Of a DNA stretch of 64,000 bases, positions 1 through 10,984 are shown piece after piece. Origin of the DNA: Nematostella vectensis (taxonomy: Eukaryota; Cnidaria; Anthozoa; Actiniaria; Edwardsiidae). Location: the NCBI RefSeq assembly GCF_932526225.1, contig NC_064035.1, positions 2,355,501 through 2,419,500 on the forward strand, read 5' to 3'. Within the stretch, counting starts at the first letter, position 1, and every line of letters starts with the position of its first letter. A model generated the notes under the pieces. The model was not told the origin of the DNA. It saw nothing but the letters and a program-made list of their open reading frames with translations, and did not search any database. Made by a program: the position numbers and the translations under genes.

Positions 1-680
1 ATAACGAGTTACCTGCTGTACTGTCGAGTTGCCTGCTATATGTTTTTATTAGAGTAAATCACTTACAACTGCCTAAAAATTGAAGCTTAAACAACGGAGA
101 ATACAATATTACCAGTGCATAACGAGTTACCTGCTGTACTGTCAAGTTGCCTGCTATATGTTTTTATTAAAGTAAATCACGTACAAATTCCAAAAAAGTG
201 AAGCTTGAATGACGACGAATACGATATTCCCAGCGCATAACGAGTTACCTGCTGTACTGTCGAGTTGCCTGCTATATGTTTTTATTAAAGTAAATCATGT
301 ACAAATACGAAAAAATGAAGCTCCAATAACGACGGATACGATATTCAAAGCGCATAACGAGTTACCTGCTGTACTGTCGAGTTGCCTGCTATATGTTTTT
401 ATTAAAGTAAATCACGTACAAATTCCAAAAAAGTGAAGCTTGAATGACGACGAATACGATATTCCCAGTGCATAACGAGTTACCTGCTGTACTGTCGAGT
501 TGCCTGCTATATGTTTTTATTAAAGTAAATCACGTACAAATTCCAAAAAAGTGAAGCTTGAATGACGACGAATACGATATTCCCAGTGCATAACGAGTTA
601 CCTGCTGTACTGTCGAGTTGCCTGTTATATGTTTTTGTTCGAGTAAATTACGTACAAATGCCAAAAAGTGAACATTTAAA
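1..680. repeat. 118-bp tandem repeat array
   Basis: About six head-to-tail copies of a 117-118 bp unit. The word cgagttacctgctgtactg recurs at about 5, 123, 241, 358, 476 and 594. Units differ by a few bases only, so the array is fairly homogenised. It starts at the window edge and probably continues outside. Short reading frames inside (for example 209-436) only reflect the repeat and are not genes. Confidence 0.95.
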
Positions 681-1259
681 TCTGGTATTCGTACCGAGGC
701 GGCTGTGTGGGGTTATAAAATGTATGATGATAGACGTTAGTGCGTGGGTTAAAGTGTGCAATTATGGCTATTATATATGGTGTATTGCATTGGGGATGTT
801 AGTTAAGAGTTGTGGCTATAAATGAAATGTAGAAAACGGGCTTGGAGTTAGGGCAGAACAGTGTATTTGACCTTGGAACGAGGGTGATAATTACCTGTTG
901 ATAATTTCCTGTGAGTGTAATGTGAGCTTGTGAAAAATCTAGTCAATAACAAGACCGGTGAGGAATAATATCTAAAAGCGTGCAGATAGGGGACAAATCA
1001 ACGATGACAAATAGAAGATAGATAGTGGTTATATAAGTATTGGACAGTTGGCTCCTTGAGTATGAGTTTTTATATTGTGTCGTGTAGAGAGAGAGTTTGT
1101 TAGGATTCGCGCTCTAGGTTAGTGACTGATAATCGATGAGCTTAAGCGATGGCCCATATCGAGCGAAAATAATACGCGTAGATACGGCAGAGAAACGGTA
1201 GGAATTACAGTGCAGGTTAAGATGTGTAAATCACGTGCAAGTGCCAAAAGTGAACATTT

Positions 1260-1455
1260 AACAACGACGATTACGATATTTTCAGTATATGTTTCTATTC
1301 GAGTTAATCACTTACAAATGCCAAAAAAGTGAAGCTTTAATAACGACGAATACGATATTCCCAGTGCATCACGAGTTACCTGCTGTACTGTCAAGTTGCC
1401 TGCTAAAAGTTTTTATAAAAGTAAATCACGAAAACATTCCAAAAAAGTTAGGCTT
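1260..1455. repeat. degenerate outlying copies of the 118-bp repeat
   Basis: The words cgagttacctgctgtactgt (about 1372) and gaatacgatattcccagtgc return here in diverged copies, 600 bp from the main array. A shorter echo, repeats of gagttgcctgct, sits at about 1966-2010. The stretch 680-1260 between them shows no gene that I can support. Confidence 0.75.
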
Positions 1456-1473
1456 TAATAACGACATACATAA

Positions 1474-1700
1474 TTTGTCGTATTTCGAAAGTTTTGCACT
1501 GTTATTTCAGTCAGAACTCTAGATATCGACTTTTTTTTTCCACGGTCACGTGATTGATGACGTCATATTTTAAAAGTTCATGATTGTAAAATCCCATGTG
1601 CTATTTGTCATATTTCGAAAGTTTCGTAATGTTTTCTCAATAGGAACTCGAGAAAATGTTTTTTCCCACGGTCACGTGATTGATGACGTCATGAGAATAA
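1474..1700. repeat. duplicated block with E-box and CRE-like palindromes
   Basis: Two copies of a roughly 126-130 bp block. Each begins with tatttcgaaagttt and ends with tcacgtgattgatgacgtca (1546-1566 and 1672-1692). Each copy therefore carries CACGTG and TGACGTCA palindromes. A third partial copy of the CACGTG part lies at about 1835. These look like transcription-factor sites, but no gene start is visible nearby, so they may simply be part of a repeat. Confidence 0.7.
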
Positions 1701-2607
1701 CTAATACGGCGTTGTCTTCGTTATTACATTTGTACACTTAGGTTAAAGTTTGATGACTATCGGTAAAAAGGGGACGTAGATATCGCGACAATTGTGATGT
1801 AACGACTTGCCTGCTGGAACGTTCAACGTCACACAGTCACGTGATTAATAATATTTGATATCATACATGCATGAATATGTTTGTTGTACTTTTTGTACAA
1901 TCGTGTCAAAATTTCGTGACAATCGGCCATATACCTGCCGAGATATTACACAAATCATCACATTTGAGTTGCCTGCTAACTTCACCGAGTTGCCTGCTGA
2001 GTTGCCTGCCAGCTTTACTATGGTTTTTTAATTTTCTGGCTGAAAATACTCAAAAGTTCCAAGAAACCTAAAAACATCCCGAAACCTAGCGATAAAAAAA
2101 ATATTCTTCAACCATAATGGAATCTATTAATATAATTCATGGCCGTCTTTCTCGCCCTCTTTGAAAGCAAACTCGTGATTAAGTGAGCGTATAACACGAA
2201 ACCGGGCTGTAAAATGGCCTGTATCAGGCGTTTGTCACCTTCAGTTGTCAATCAACCGCCGAGTTGACAGGAGCTCTTACGAAGAATGCTTCAAAAGGAC
2301 CTCACTAAACGCAGAATAACAATAATCGCCGGTAAACATTTGATCCCGGTATCTTGTACTTCACACTTAACTTCCTTTATTTGTGATAATCATAAATAAA
2401 ATCAAGAGAACATAATATTTATTCTCTCTTGAAGACAATCCCTGTTTATAGACCCAACACCAACTTTAAATAACAGATCGAATCTCTATTAAATTCAGAA
2501 ACAAATAATGTATAAATAAACTAACGGCATTCTTATAAAGCTTTCAGTCATTCCTGAGTGATTATCTATTTATAGTATAATGGAATGGAATTATAAAATA
2601 TTCAGCA
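1700..2607. other. stretch without a recognisable gene
   Basis: No exon, RNA gene or full transposon can be supported. It lies downstream of the LYCHOS stop codon and could hold part of that gene's 3' untranslated region and polyadenylation signal on the minus strand. Confidence 0.5.
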
Positions 2608-2860
2608 TTAAAGCCGCATTGTCACCAGTTTACTTCCGGAGGTCCGACGGAAACCTCAACGGTTAAAAACAAAAGAATCTATTAGAATCCGAGATATTTA
2701 ACAGGCCATCCGCTCTAAATTATCAATCACATCCTCTAAGAAACTTTCAATAGACACACTGCTTTCAATATTTTGAAATATTTTTCGCGTTTTCCGTTAA
2801 AAATCATCGGATATTGTTACGTAATCGACCGGAAGTAAACTTGTGACAATGCGGCTTTAA
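2608..2860. mobile_element. small foldback DNA element with TTAA target duplication (MITE)
   Basis: A 245-bp element (2612-2856) lies between two TTAA copies (2608-2611, 2857-2860). The ends are inverted repeats of about 30 bp: left AGCCGCATTGTCACCAGTTT, right the reverse complement with one or two changes, both running on to TACTTCCGG. There is no coding capacity. TTAA duplications are typical of the Kolobok and piggyBac superfamilies; the AG...CT ends fit Kolobok better. The right TTAA contains the LYCHOS stop codon. Confidence 0.88.
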
Positions 2861-5800
2861 ATATGATCTTTAACGAACTTGTAAAAGTAAGGTCTGTCGT
2901 AGAAAGCGTGTTCCTTGGTCACGTGTTCGATTATGCGGCCCAGCAGTAGACTGTTACCGTAATGCACCGCGGCCGGGCGATCTTCAACCAATCCACAATC
3001 GAGTAACCAGTCCACCATCTGATCCCCGCGGAACACATTCTTGTATGTGCGAAGGCGATACCTTTGCACAGAAACTGGGTGTCATGGGAGGTCACGTGAA
3101 CAGGGTTCATGGAAGGTCACCTGAACAGGGTGTCATGGGAGGTCATGTAAAAAGGGTGTCATTGGAGGTCATGTGAACAGGGTGTCATTGGAGGTCACCT
3201 GAACAGGGTGTCATTAGAGGTCACCTGAAAAGGGTGTCATGGGAGGTCATGTGAACAGGGTGTCATGGGAGGTCATGTGAACAGGGTGTCATGGGAAGTC
3301 ATGTGAACAGGGTGTCATGGGAAGTCATGTGAACAGGGTGTCATAGAAGGTCATGTGAACAGGGTGTCATGGGAGGTCATGTGAACAGGATGTCGAGGAA
3401 GGTCATGTGAACAGGGTGTCATAAGAGGTCTTGTGAACAGGGTGTCATAGCAGGTAATGTGAACAGGGTGTCATGGGAAGTCATGTGAAAAGGGTGTCAT
3501 GGAAGGTAACCTGAATAGGGTGTCATGGGAGGTCATGTGAACAGGGTGTCATTGGAGGTCATGTGAACAGGGTGTCATGGAAGGTCACCTGAACAGGGTG
3601 TCACGGAAGGTCACCTGAACAGGGTGTCATGGGAGGTCACCTGAACAGGGTGTTGTGGGAGGTCTTGTGAACAGGGTGTCATGAGAGATCATGTGAACAG
3701 GGTGTCATGGGAGGTCTTGTGAACAGGGTGTCAATGGAGGACATGTGAACAGGGTGTCATGGAAGGTCATGTGAACAGGGTGTCATGGAAGGTTATGTGA
3801 ACAGGGTGTTATTGGAAGTCCTGTGAACAGGGTGTCATAGAAGGTCATGTGAATAGTGTCATGAGATTGTCAACTGAACAGGGTGTCATGGAAGGTCTTG
3901 TAAACAGGGTGTCATAAAAGGTCATGTGAAAAGGGTGTCACATAAGATCACATAAGGAGGCTTTTATAAATGTCACAACATGTCAGCAAATCTAAAGTGA
4001 ATAAAGAAGCTGTCACAAGGTAATGATGTAATTCTCACCTTTTGTCGCTAACCAGTGCCCTTCTGCACTTGAGCTTGTGATGTTTCCTGAACTGTTCACA
4101 CAGATGTATAACATCTGGGTCCAGCTCACCTGGAGGCGGTAATGCCAAATCCTCAGCACCATACCAGAACCGTCTCCACCTATGACATACTGAGGTCAAT
4201 ACACTCTTCTTGTACACTGTCCCTTAGGGTTAAGGACTATTAAACACTATGCCATATGGTTGAGGTCTCTTATTCAAATGGCCATGGTTGAGGTCTATTC
4301 TTCAATGTGCCATATTGTAGAGGTCTCTTATCCACTGTGCCTTGAGGTTATGATCTGTTATACACTGCATCTAAGGGTTAAGGGTCCATACACACCTCAC
4401 AGGAAGAATTTGTCATTTCTCACATTTAGTTTATAAGGACTTAGTATGTCCAAGAAGGAACATCTGGTCCTGCTGGGTCTGCTGGGTCTGCTCGTCACTA
4501 ACAAGATGCCAGTCAGCACATCTTCTTTTGCTTTATATAGAGGAATGGTATAAATGGAACCACCCCATAGCCCTCCCTTCCTCCCCAGCCTCTAAAGTCA
4601 TTGCAATGATAAAGAAACCATTTACTGTTTTATAACAAAGTGACATTTACCTTTTAACAAAGGGAATAATGATCAGCTGTTTCTCCAGACCAAAACAGGC
4701 AAACACAATAAAACTCTACAATAGAAAAAAAAAACAGTGCAGCTTAATATATGCAAAATGCAATTAACTGTTACAGCGCAACACATGTTACTGTAGCATG
4801 ACCAGCTTGAAAGCTTTGTGAAGTAATCCAAATATTAAAAAACAAACGTGATAAACATGAACCTCACTAGCCAGCCAACGAGGCAAAGAAATGCTACAGT
4901 GGACATAGAACAAGACAGAATTCTACTGGTCATGAAGTTTGTGAAGGCAATCCAGTGTTTGGTCCTTGCTTAAAAAATGCATCGGGGACAACGGTAGCAG
5001 GCATCACACTATAAACAAATATCCACAAAATATTACCCTGCTAGCAAAGTTTTCTAACGATGCGATAGAACAGAGACGCGACACAGATTTATAGTGAACT
5101 AATAAAAAACAAACAGGAAGAGAGCTCTGCTAGCAGGGTATAAGATATAGAAATAGATAAGACAAAGGTACCTGTCCAAATGTCAGGATGGTATCCAGTT
5201 CTCTCAGTGCAATGTAAATTCCTGACTCTCTGGACTCACCCAGTAGACACCACAAGTTTAGAAAGATAGTCTGTTGGAACATAAACAGGCCCTGAGCTAC
5301 CTATTTGGGGTGAGTTGAACGAGCTATGATGGTTTGGAAAAATCTCTGGTTCAAGCATGTGCTCTAGTCCCCCCCTCTAGAACCAAAATTTTCATCTAAG
5401 ATGCATAAAGAATATTAATGTGACACTTTCCTTAAGGTACGTAAATCCCTTGAATTGCACTGCACACCCCTTCTGCGCATAGTGGCGCGCACTGTTTGTT
5501 CGAATTTGGTTTGGAAAAATCTCAAGTTCAAGCATTAAAATGTAGTGCTCTAGTTCTTCCCCCTTAAAACGGAATTATATATCAAGCTCTCCTCCCAAAG
5601 CTCTCCTCCCAAACCTCTCCTCCCCTCTAGGAGACAAAAAAGAAATAATTCCCAGAGGGCTTATCAGAGCTTTTATTGAATGCTGAAGAGCCTTTCAGAG
5701 ATTTTTTCCTCAAAGTACATTACTTTTGGTATTTTTTGCACAACTCACCAGACACATGGAGATGAGGAAAATCAAAAGCATGACGACATGCCCGCCCAAC

Positions 5801-8800
5801 TGGTGCTTATCTCCTTCATAAGTCTCCTCACGACTCAAAGCTTGCTCCAGCAATGTCAGCCTTAATGATGAACCAAGGCTAGTCACGCTTGTCTCACTAT
5901 CTTTCTGAGTAAGGCCACGTGTCACGCCATTCAATAAGCTCTCTTTGTCCTCTATGGAGGAGTATTCCTTGTGGGAGACCCGTTCACTCAGTAGACTCAT
6001 GGTCTCATCCAGGCTTTCTATGTCTGCTACACTGTCCTGGGGCAGGTTAGCGATGCAACAGCCAGCATCTACTGCACAGTTTATTGGATTTTCTTGGTTT
6101 TTGCCTGCTGAAGCCTTTTCCTGACAACGATAGCATCTGGATGAAGAAATCAATTTCAAAACAAAATTTATAAATATGGTAATTATGTGATGGGCTGTTG
6201 CGCCCAGTAGTCCCCATGGGTGACAGTACCTGTGTGATACTCATGCACCCCCACGTGCAGAGAGAAAAAAGAGGGAGTAAAAGCACATGGATTGTTTGAC
6301 TGCTGCAAGACGGGAGAAGAGCCATAATAAGTACAAAGTTTACAAACAAAAAGTAAGACAAAATCTAACTAGCTTATGAAAATTAAAACAGGAAAAAAGG
6401 ATAGGGGAGTAAAAGAATGCAGAGGGGGATGAAGAATCAGTAAAGCAAGTGAAACAACAATAAAAACTTCACCAGCAACAATAACTGAAACAACAATAAC
6501 AAGCAAAAATATCACTAGCAACAATAACAACAACACCAATAATAACAACACCAATTAAACAAACAATAATAACAACACTAACAGAACCAACAACAACACC
6601 AATAATAATGCCAAACACAAACAATAACATCTACCTCCTCACCTATCCTCAATATCTGACTGTTTTTTGCTGCACTTGCAGAACTTGTCACAGCGTTGCA
6701 GTTTAACCAATGAACCAATGACAACAACAGCACAAAGCATCACTACCACTGTGTCAAAAGTCAATATGCTTATCTGCAATTGAACAACAAGCCATTAATT
6801 CCGAGACAAACAGACAACTGAGCCATTCATTCCAAGGCAAATAGCCAGGGAGAAAAGGACCCACTTTCTGTACCTGCTTTAATATCTTACCTGCTGTTGG
6901 AGAAAGTAAAGATATGGGCGGGGTTCATTTGATAGCTGTTCCAATTTCACAAAACACAGTTTTATCCCTCCTAGTAAAACTGGGAGACTGTCGAATATAT
7001 CAAAAATATCATTAATAGAAAATTAATGAAAAATTGAAAAACATGTTGCTAACCACACTCACCCTAACCCAGAGGCATAGAGACTTGGTAGAACAAAGCG
7101 TTTCATCTCAAATCCGCAACGAACAACACACAGACAGACCGCAACAACTGCCACCCAGCATTTGCAGCACTGGAGTGCTGTGGTGTGTAGCAAAAACACG
7201 ATCATGTGCCAGTATTCATTTGTAGAGTTGATCTCAGCCAAGAGAACAGATATACACAACACTACCTGTAAGAGATTACACATGAATAAGGGCAACAAAT
7301 TAACTCTTCAAGAAAGGACTTTTGAGCAAAATTACTGTAAGTGAAAATTCATCAGTGAGAGAATAAATAATTATTGGAATACCTGTGAAATGACTAGGTA
7401 CAGCGTAAACTTGTGCGGAAACACTCCATAACGTCTACCCAGTACAAACATGAGTATTACCCAGACCTGAAACACAACCATTGACAATGGTACATTGGGG
7501 GATGGTTTAGTGAGAACCATGAACAAATAAATGCAATGACAGTAGGTTTTGTTGCAATTTGTCTGATTGTCATGAGCCTTTTAAGTGGTTATGTACAAAA
7601 CTCGTCTTATGTGAGTAGAAAATACATTTGACCGGCTAATACACCATATCATGCATGTGCAAGTATTAGGATTTAACCGGCTAATACACCATATCATGCA
7701 TGTGCAAGTATTAGGATTTAACCGGCTAATACACCATATCATGCATGTGCAAGTATTTAAAAGGATTTAAAGAAGGTATGCCAGTAAGTATGTTTTAGAG
7801 AAGATGGTCGCTGTGTACCATAGGCGTGGGGGAGGAGAGATGGAGAGGACCTATAGAAACCAGTAACACTGATATTTGCATACCCTAAATTGCGGACAAA
7901 CACTGCAGCTAGAAACAGGTGTGTGTGGGGAGGACATATGGGGTGAGAGCCAACGTACATGTGATGTACACTGTTTTTTACATTGCAGCCCAATGGTGCT
8001 AGGAACAGGGGTGTGTGGGTCTTGGAGGAGTGTTGGGGGGATGAATGGGCTTATTTACATACCCCACATGGTAGGCCAACACTGCTAGCATCAGAGACTG
8101 TGTTGTTTAGCAGCTTGTAGTAGGCACTAGACACTTGGTGAGTATACTTCATGGCAGCCATGCGTGCAGAAATGTACATCAATGGAGCTGACAGGAATGT
8201 GCCAATAACCATACTGCTAGCCATCTGGGTTAATAGAAGATTCCAATTGAAAGTTGTGTATATAGTGCTTTTTTACTTAAATGTTTATAACTACTACAGC
8301 ATGTGCCCTGGGGGCAATTAATGCTTTAGTCCTAATAGAGCACTGAAGTAGGCCCTTTTTCAAAGGTAAGTCATCCCTTCTTTTAGGACATTTTCTCTTG
8401 TATTTTTGGCTGCTAGAAAGGAAGGGGTCTTGGTCCCTGGCCAAGTCCAATTTCAGGAATGCTTGTGCCTTTTGCTTGTTAAAGCTAACTTTGTTATTGC
8501 ACAACCACCACGTATGGGAATAGTGCATAGTTAATCATACCAATCAATTCCCTTGCTGTGTGCAATCAAATGGTTTATGACCATGAAAGCCATCGGTTAG
8601 TTTAGATGGTTGACTGACTACATATTATTCCCAGATGAGACAAGGATTTTGATTTGAATTTGGCTATAACTTGCAGAAGAGTGTGTTTTAGAGTCATCAC
8701 ATGTAATGTGTAAGGAGGCTGTGTAATTAAAAAGTGTTGTTCTTCTCACCACATCGGTCTCCACTCCATATTTAGAGGCAAAGATGACGACAGTGGGTGC

Positions 8801-10630
8801 TGTTGGAAACGTTCCATACAAGAATCCAAACATGCTCCAGGAGTCTGTTCCATTTCTCACATTGCTGACATGCAAAACCTGCACAAACTCTCGTGCAAGT
8901 AGGGGAAGTAGAAGCCTGCTTACACAAACAGGAATTAGTACGAAATTCTACTAAACAGCAGCACAAGGAGGAACTCAATTGTGCAACTGAATTGCCTTAG
9001 AAAAGATAACTTGTTCAGGTACATAGCTAGGAATAGCTGAGGGAGGTGATCAGGCATGGCTAAAGGAAGCACCACTTGGGCTCACCCCTAGCTATGCTCT
9101 TGTTGTTGATGGTGCTGAAGGTTGTTGAAGGTGCCAAAGAATTTAACAGATTGTACAGAGAAAAATGTGCACCAGTGTGCACCACTCTATTATTATTACA
9201 CAATATATAGAACTTATTTCCCCCAGTTCTCAAAATTATAGGCATTTGAAGCAATTAACTTTGTCGCTTCTTGGGTGTGATTTTGAATATTTGTCATTGT
9301 AGTGCAGCCCCCCCCCTTCTGGCCCTATTAATCTATTACAGCACATCTTAGTCGTTACATCTCAGTTGGAAACAAATGTTCTCGGAAACTAACACATTAG
9401 TCAATTGTGTTAAGCTCTGTGTACAGCCAAATCTTTTATGGTTTAGTGGTAGTCATTGTTCTTTTTTTATGACAAACCTCACAATGAAAAAAACAAAAAG
9501 GTTGCCTGCTATAAACAGCTTCCCCAGCATCCCCCCCCCCCCCCAGATTCTCCTTGCCCTGCTATTTTGTCGTCACTTACATTTTTGCAAAGATCAATAG
9601 AAAGGGTACTATCAGTCCATAGCCTAGCTGCTTCTTCATGTTTCCAACCATTTTAAGTCCAAGAAAAAACAGGGCTGAGGCAAAGAATGATTGCCCTAGG
9701 ACATCCAGTAATCCAACAAACAATGAGGGTACTTCCTGCTTTAGAATAAAGTTGCCAAGTATACCAATAAATGTCATGACTACAATAGGGTTTGTCAGGA
9801 CCCCCTTTATTGTTGCAAAGACAAGATGAGATTTACTTTGCTGCATTTTCTTATTTCGGCCAAGTTCTAATAGGACAAAGCCAATGGGGTTTAAACAGAC
9901 CAGTGAGACTGGAGCCAGTAGGTAGATGTACTGAAGATATTCAGGCATGGAGTGTTGATATAATGCCTTCACTAAGAATGATAAAAACAAGCAAGGCTTA
10001 GTAGATAATCAAATATAAAAACTGGCTATCTGACAGATAAACTTACCCCCTGACTGACTGACTCACCCTCAGAATTACTGGCACATTCACCCTCTAACTG
10101 ACTGACTCACCCTTGGACTGACGGATTAATTGAAAGACTGACTAAATGACTGACTGTCATTACATTATCAAATAATAATGGAATATATAGTTATCAAACT
10201 TACATAAAGGGTACCCAAGTGCAAAATCATTTGATTGTGTAGCAAATATTGCAAATATCCCAGCTTTTCCATACTTGTTACTTCTTGTGACCAGCACAGT
10301 AAACATAGCAACAGAAGCGAAGACAGTTCCTTTGGCAAGTAATATGGCTGCCAGGAAACGCCAGTTCACGGCTTGGAAGTCCAGAACGACCATTGACTTG
10401 AATAACAAAGCCGGTAAAGCAATGTGGGAAACAAACCAGCCTATACCTTTACTCTGTGTCGAAGACACAAAACCCATCCTGCCACTGCCATAGCCAAGAA
10501 TGATAATCACAAAGCACTCAACTAACGCCGGGAAAAGGTTGTTGATATTTGTAGCAGCAGTACTCGGCGAGGTCGTGGGTCCACTTTTGGTTGGCTCCAG
10601 CATCCCCCCTCTATTGCTGAAGTCGCCCAT
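2857..10630 (-). CDS. GPR155: GPR155/LYCHOS lysosomal cholesterol sensor, 13 exons, 852 aa
   Basis: Coding exons, all in phase: 10630-10204, 9971-9581, 8915-8750, 8224-8063, 7466-7383, 7265-7063, 6987-6891, 6773-6643, 6136-5749, 5270-5172, 4715-4651, 4179-4039, 3061-2857. The total is 852 aa; human GPR155 is about 870. The order of parts matches the family: a PIN-like transporter fold (residues about 32-380, with FATQSNDFALGYP and FLYGTFPTAP), a GPCR-like helix bundle, a polar loop, two further helices, and a DEP domain (RGDQMVDWLLDCGLVEDRPA). The LFPALVECF segment keeps the F, P and E that align with human cholesterol-sensing residues near positions 43-48. In mammals it sits on the lysosome and activates mTORC1 through GATOR1 when cholesterol is high. 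The start codon is the first Met before the PIN-like domain. The protein ends right after DEP, without the human tail. Several introns hold tandem repeats. Confidence 0.94.
3065..3960. repeat. 26-bp minisatellite in the last LYCHOS intron
   Basis: About 34 copies of a 26-bp unit containing gggtgtcatgggaggtcatg and tgaaca. The array fills the last LYCHOS intron (3062-4038) almost completely. Its left edge touches the splice acceptor of the DEP exon within a few bases, so the repeat itself supplies the sequence where a polypyrimidine tract would be. Confidence 0.95.
5325..5600. repeat. short direct duplication in a LYCHOS intron
   Basis: A block beginning tttggaaaaatctc and containing ttcaagcat and gtgctctagt occurs at about 5334 and again at about 5511. 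The copies are diverged and about 177 bp apart. It lies in the intron between exons 9 and 10 of LYCHOS. No function is evident. Confidence 0.6.
7625..7765. repeat. three perfect 45-bp tandem copies
   Basis: The unit accggctaatacaccatatc plus 25 further bases starts at 7631, 7676 and 7721. The copies are essentially identical, so the expansion is recent. It lies in the LYCHOS intron between exons 4 and 5. Confidence 0.93.
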
Positions 10631-10984
10631 TATAGATAGACTGTGGCCATTACGTAAGCAAAACGAAAACGCAAAAAGAGTTACGTAAGATTTGAGAACT
10701 CATGACCACAGTTGAATCATTATCGAAAATCACAAAAGGATAAAAAGCATGGTGTAAGGAATTACAGTAACTGGGAAAACCAACGCTGTGTGATTGGTAG
10801 ATATTTATATTGGACCGAAAAAGATATAACGAGCGATACGATTGGTTGTCGCCGGTGTAAGTCCAGTCTTTCTCTAACAATTCGATGCGCCATGTTTGTT
10901 TTCATGTGAAAAGTACGAATTATACGAATTATAAAAACCCACGAAACAACTGGAATTCTCATAGATTCGTACCCTAAAATCAAG
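10631..10984. promoter_or_regulatory. bidirectional promoter between LYCHOS and BLOC1S1
   Basis: Only 354 bp separate the two start codons, which point away from each other. The interval holds two TTACGTAA palindromes (10650-10657 and 10681-10688; PAR/CEBP-type bZIP sites), two inverted CCAAT boxes (ATTGG near 10793 and 10841) and a YY1-like GCCATGTT near 10890. NF-Y and YY1 sites are usual in TATA-less bidirectional promoters. The factors named are inferred from motif resemblance only. Confidence 0.75.

Noticed and set aside
6891-6980. LYCHOS exon 7 starting after ACTAG (about 6972)
   Set aside because: It would put the exon out of phase with a stop; the acceptor before 6987 keeps frame and gives LPVLLGGIKL.
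8750-8878. LYCHOS exon 3 starting at CAG|GTTTTG (8878)
   Set aside because: It breaks the reading frame with exon 2. The acceptor AAGCAG at 8916 keeps the phase and adds LLLPLLAREFVQ, which fits the family.
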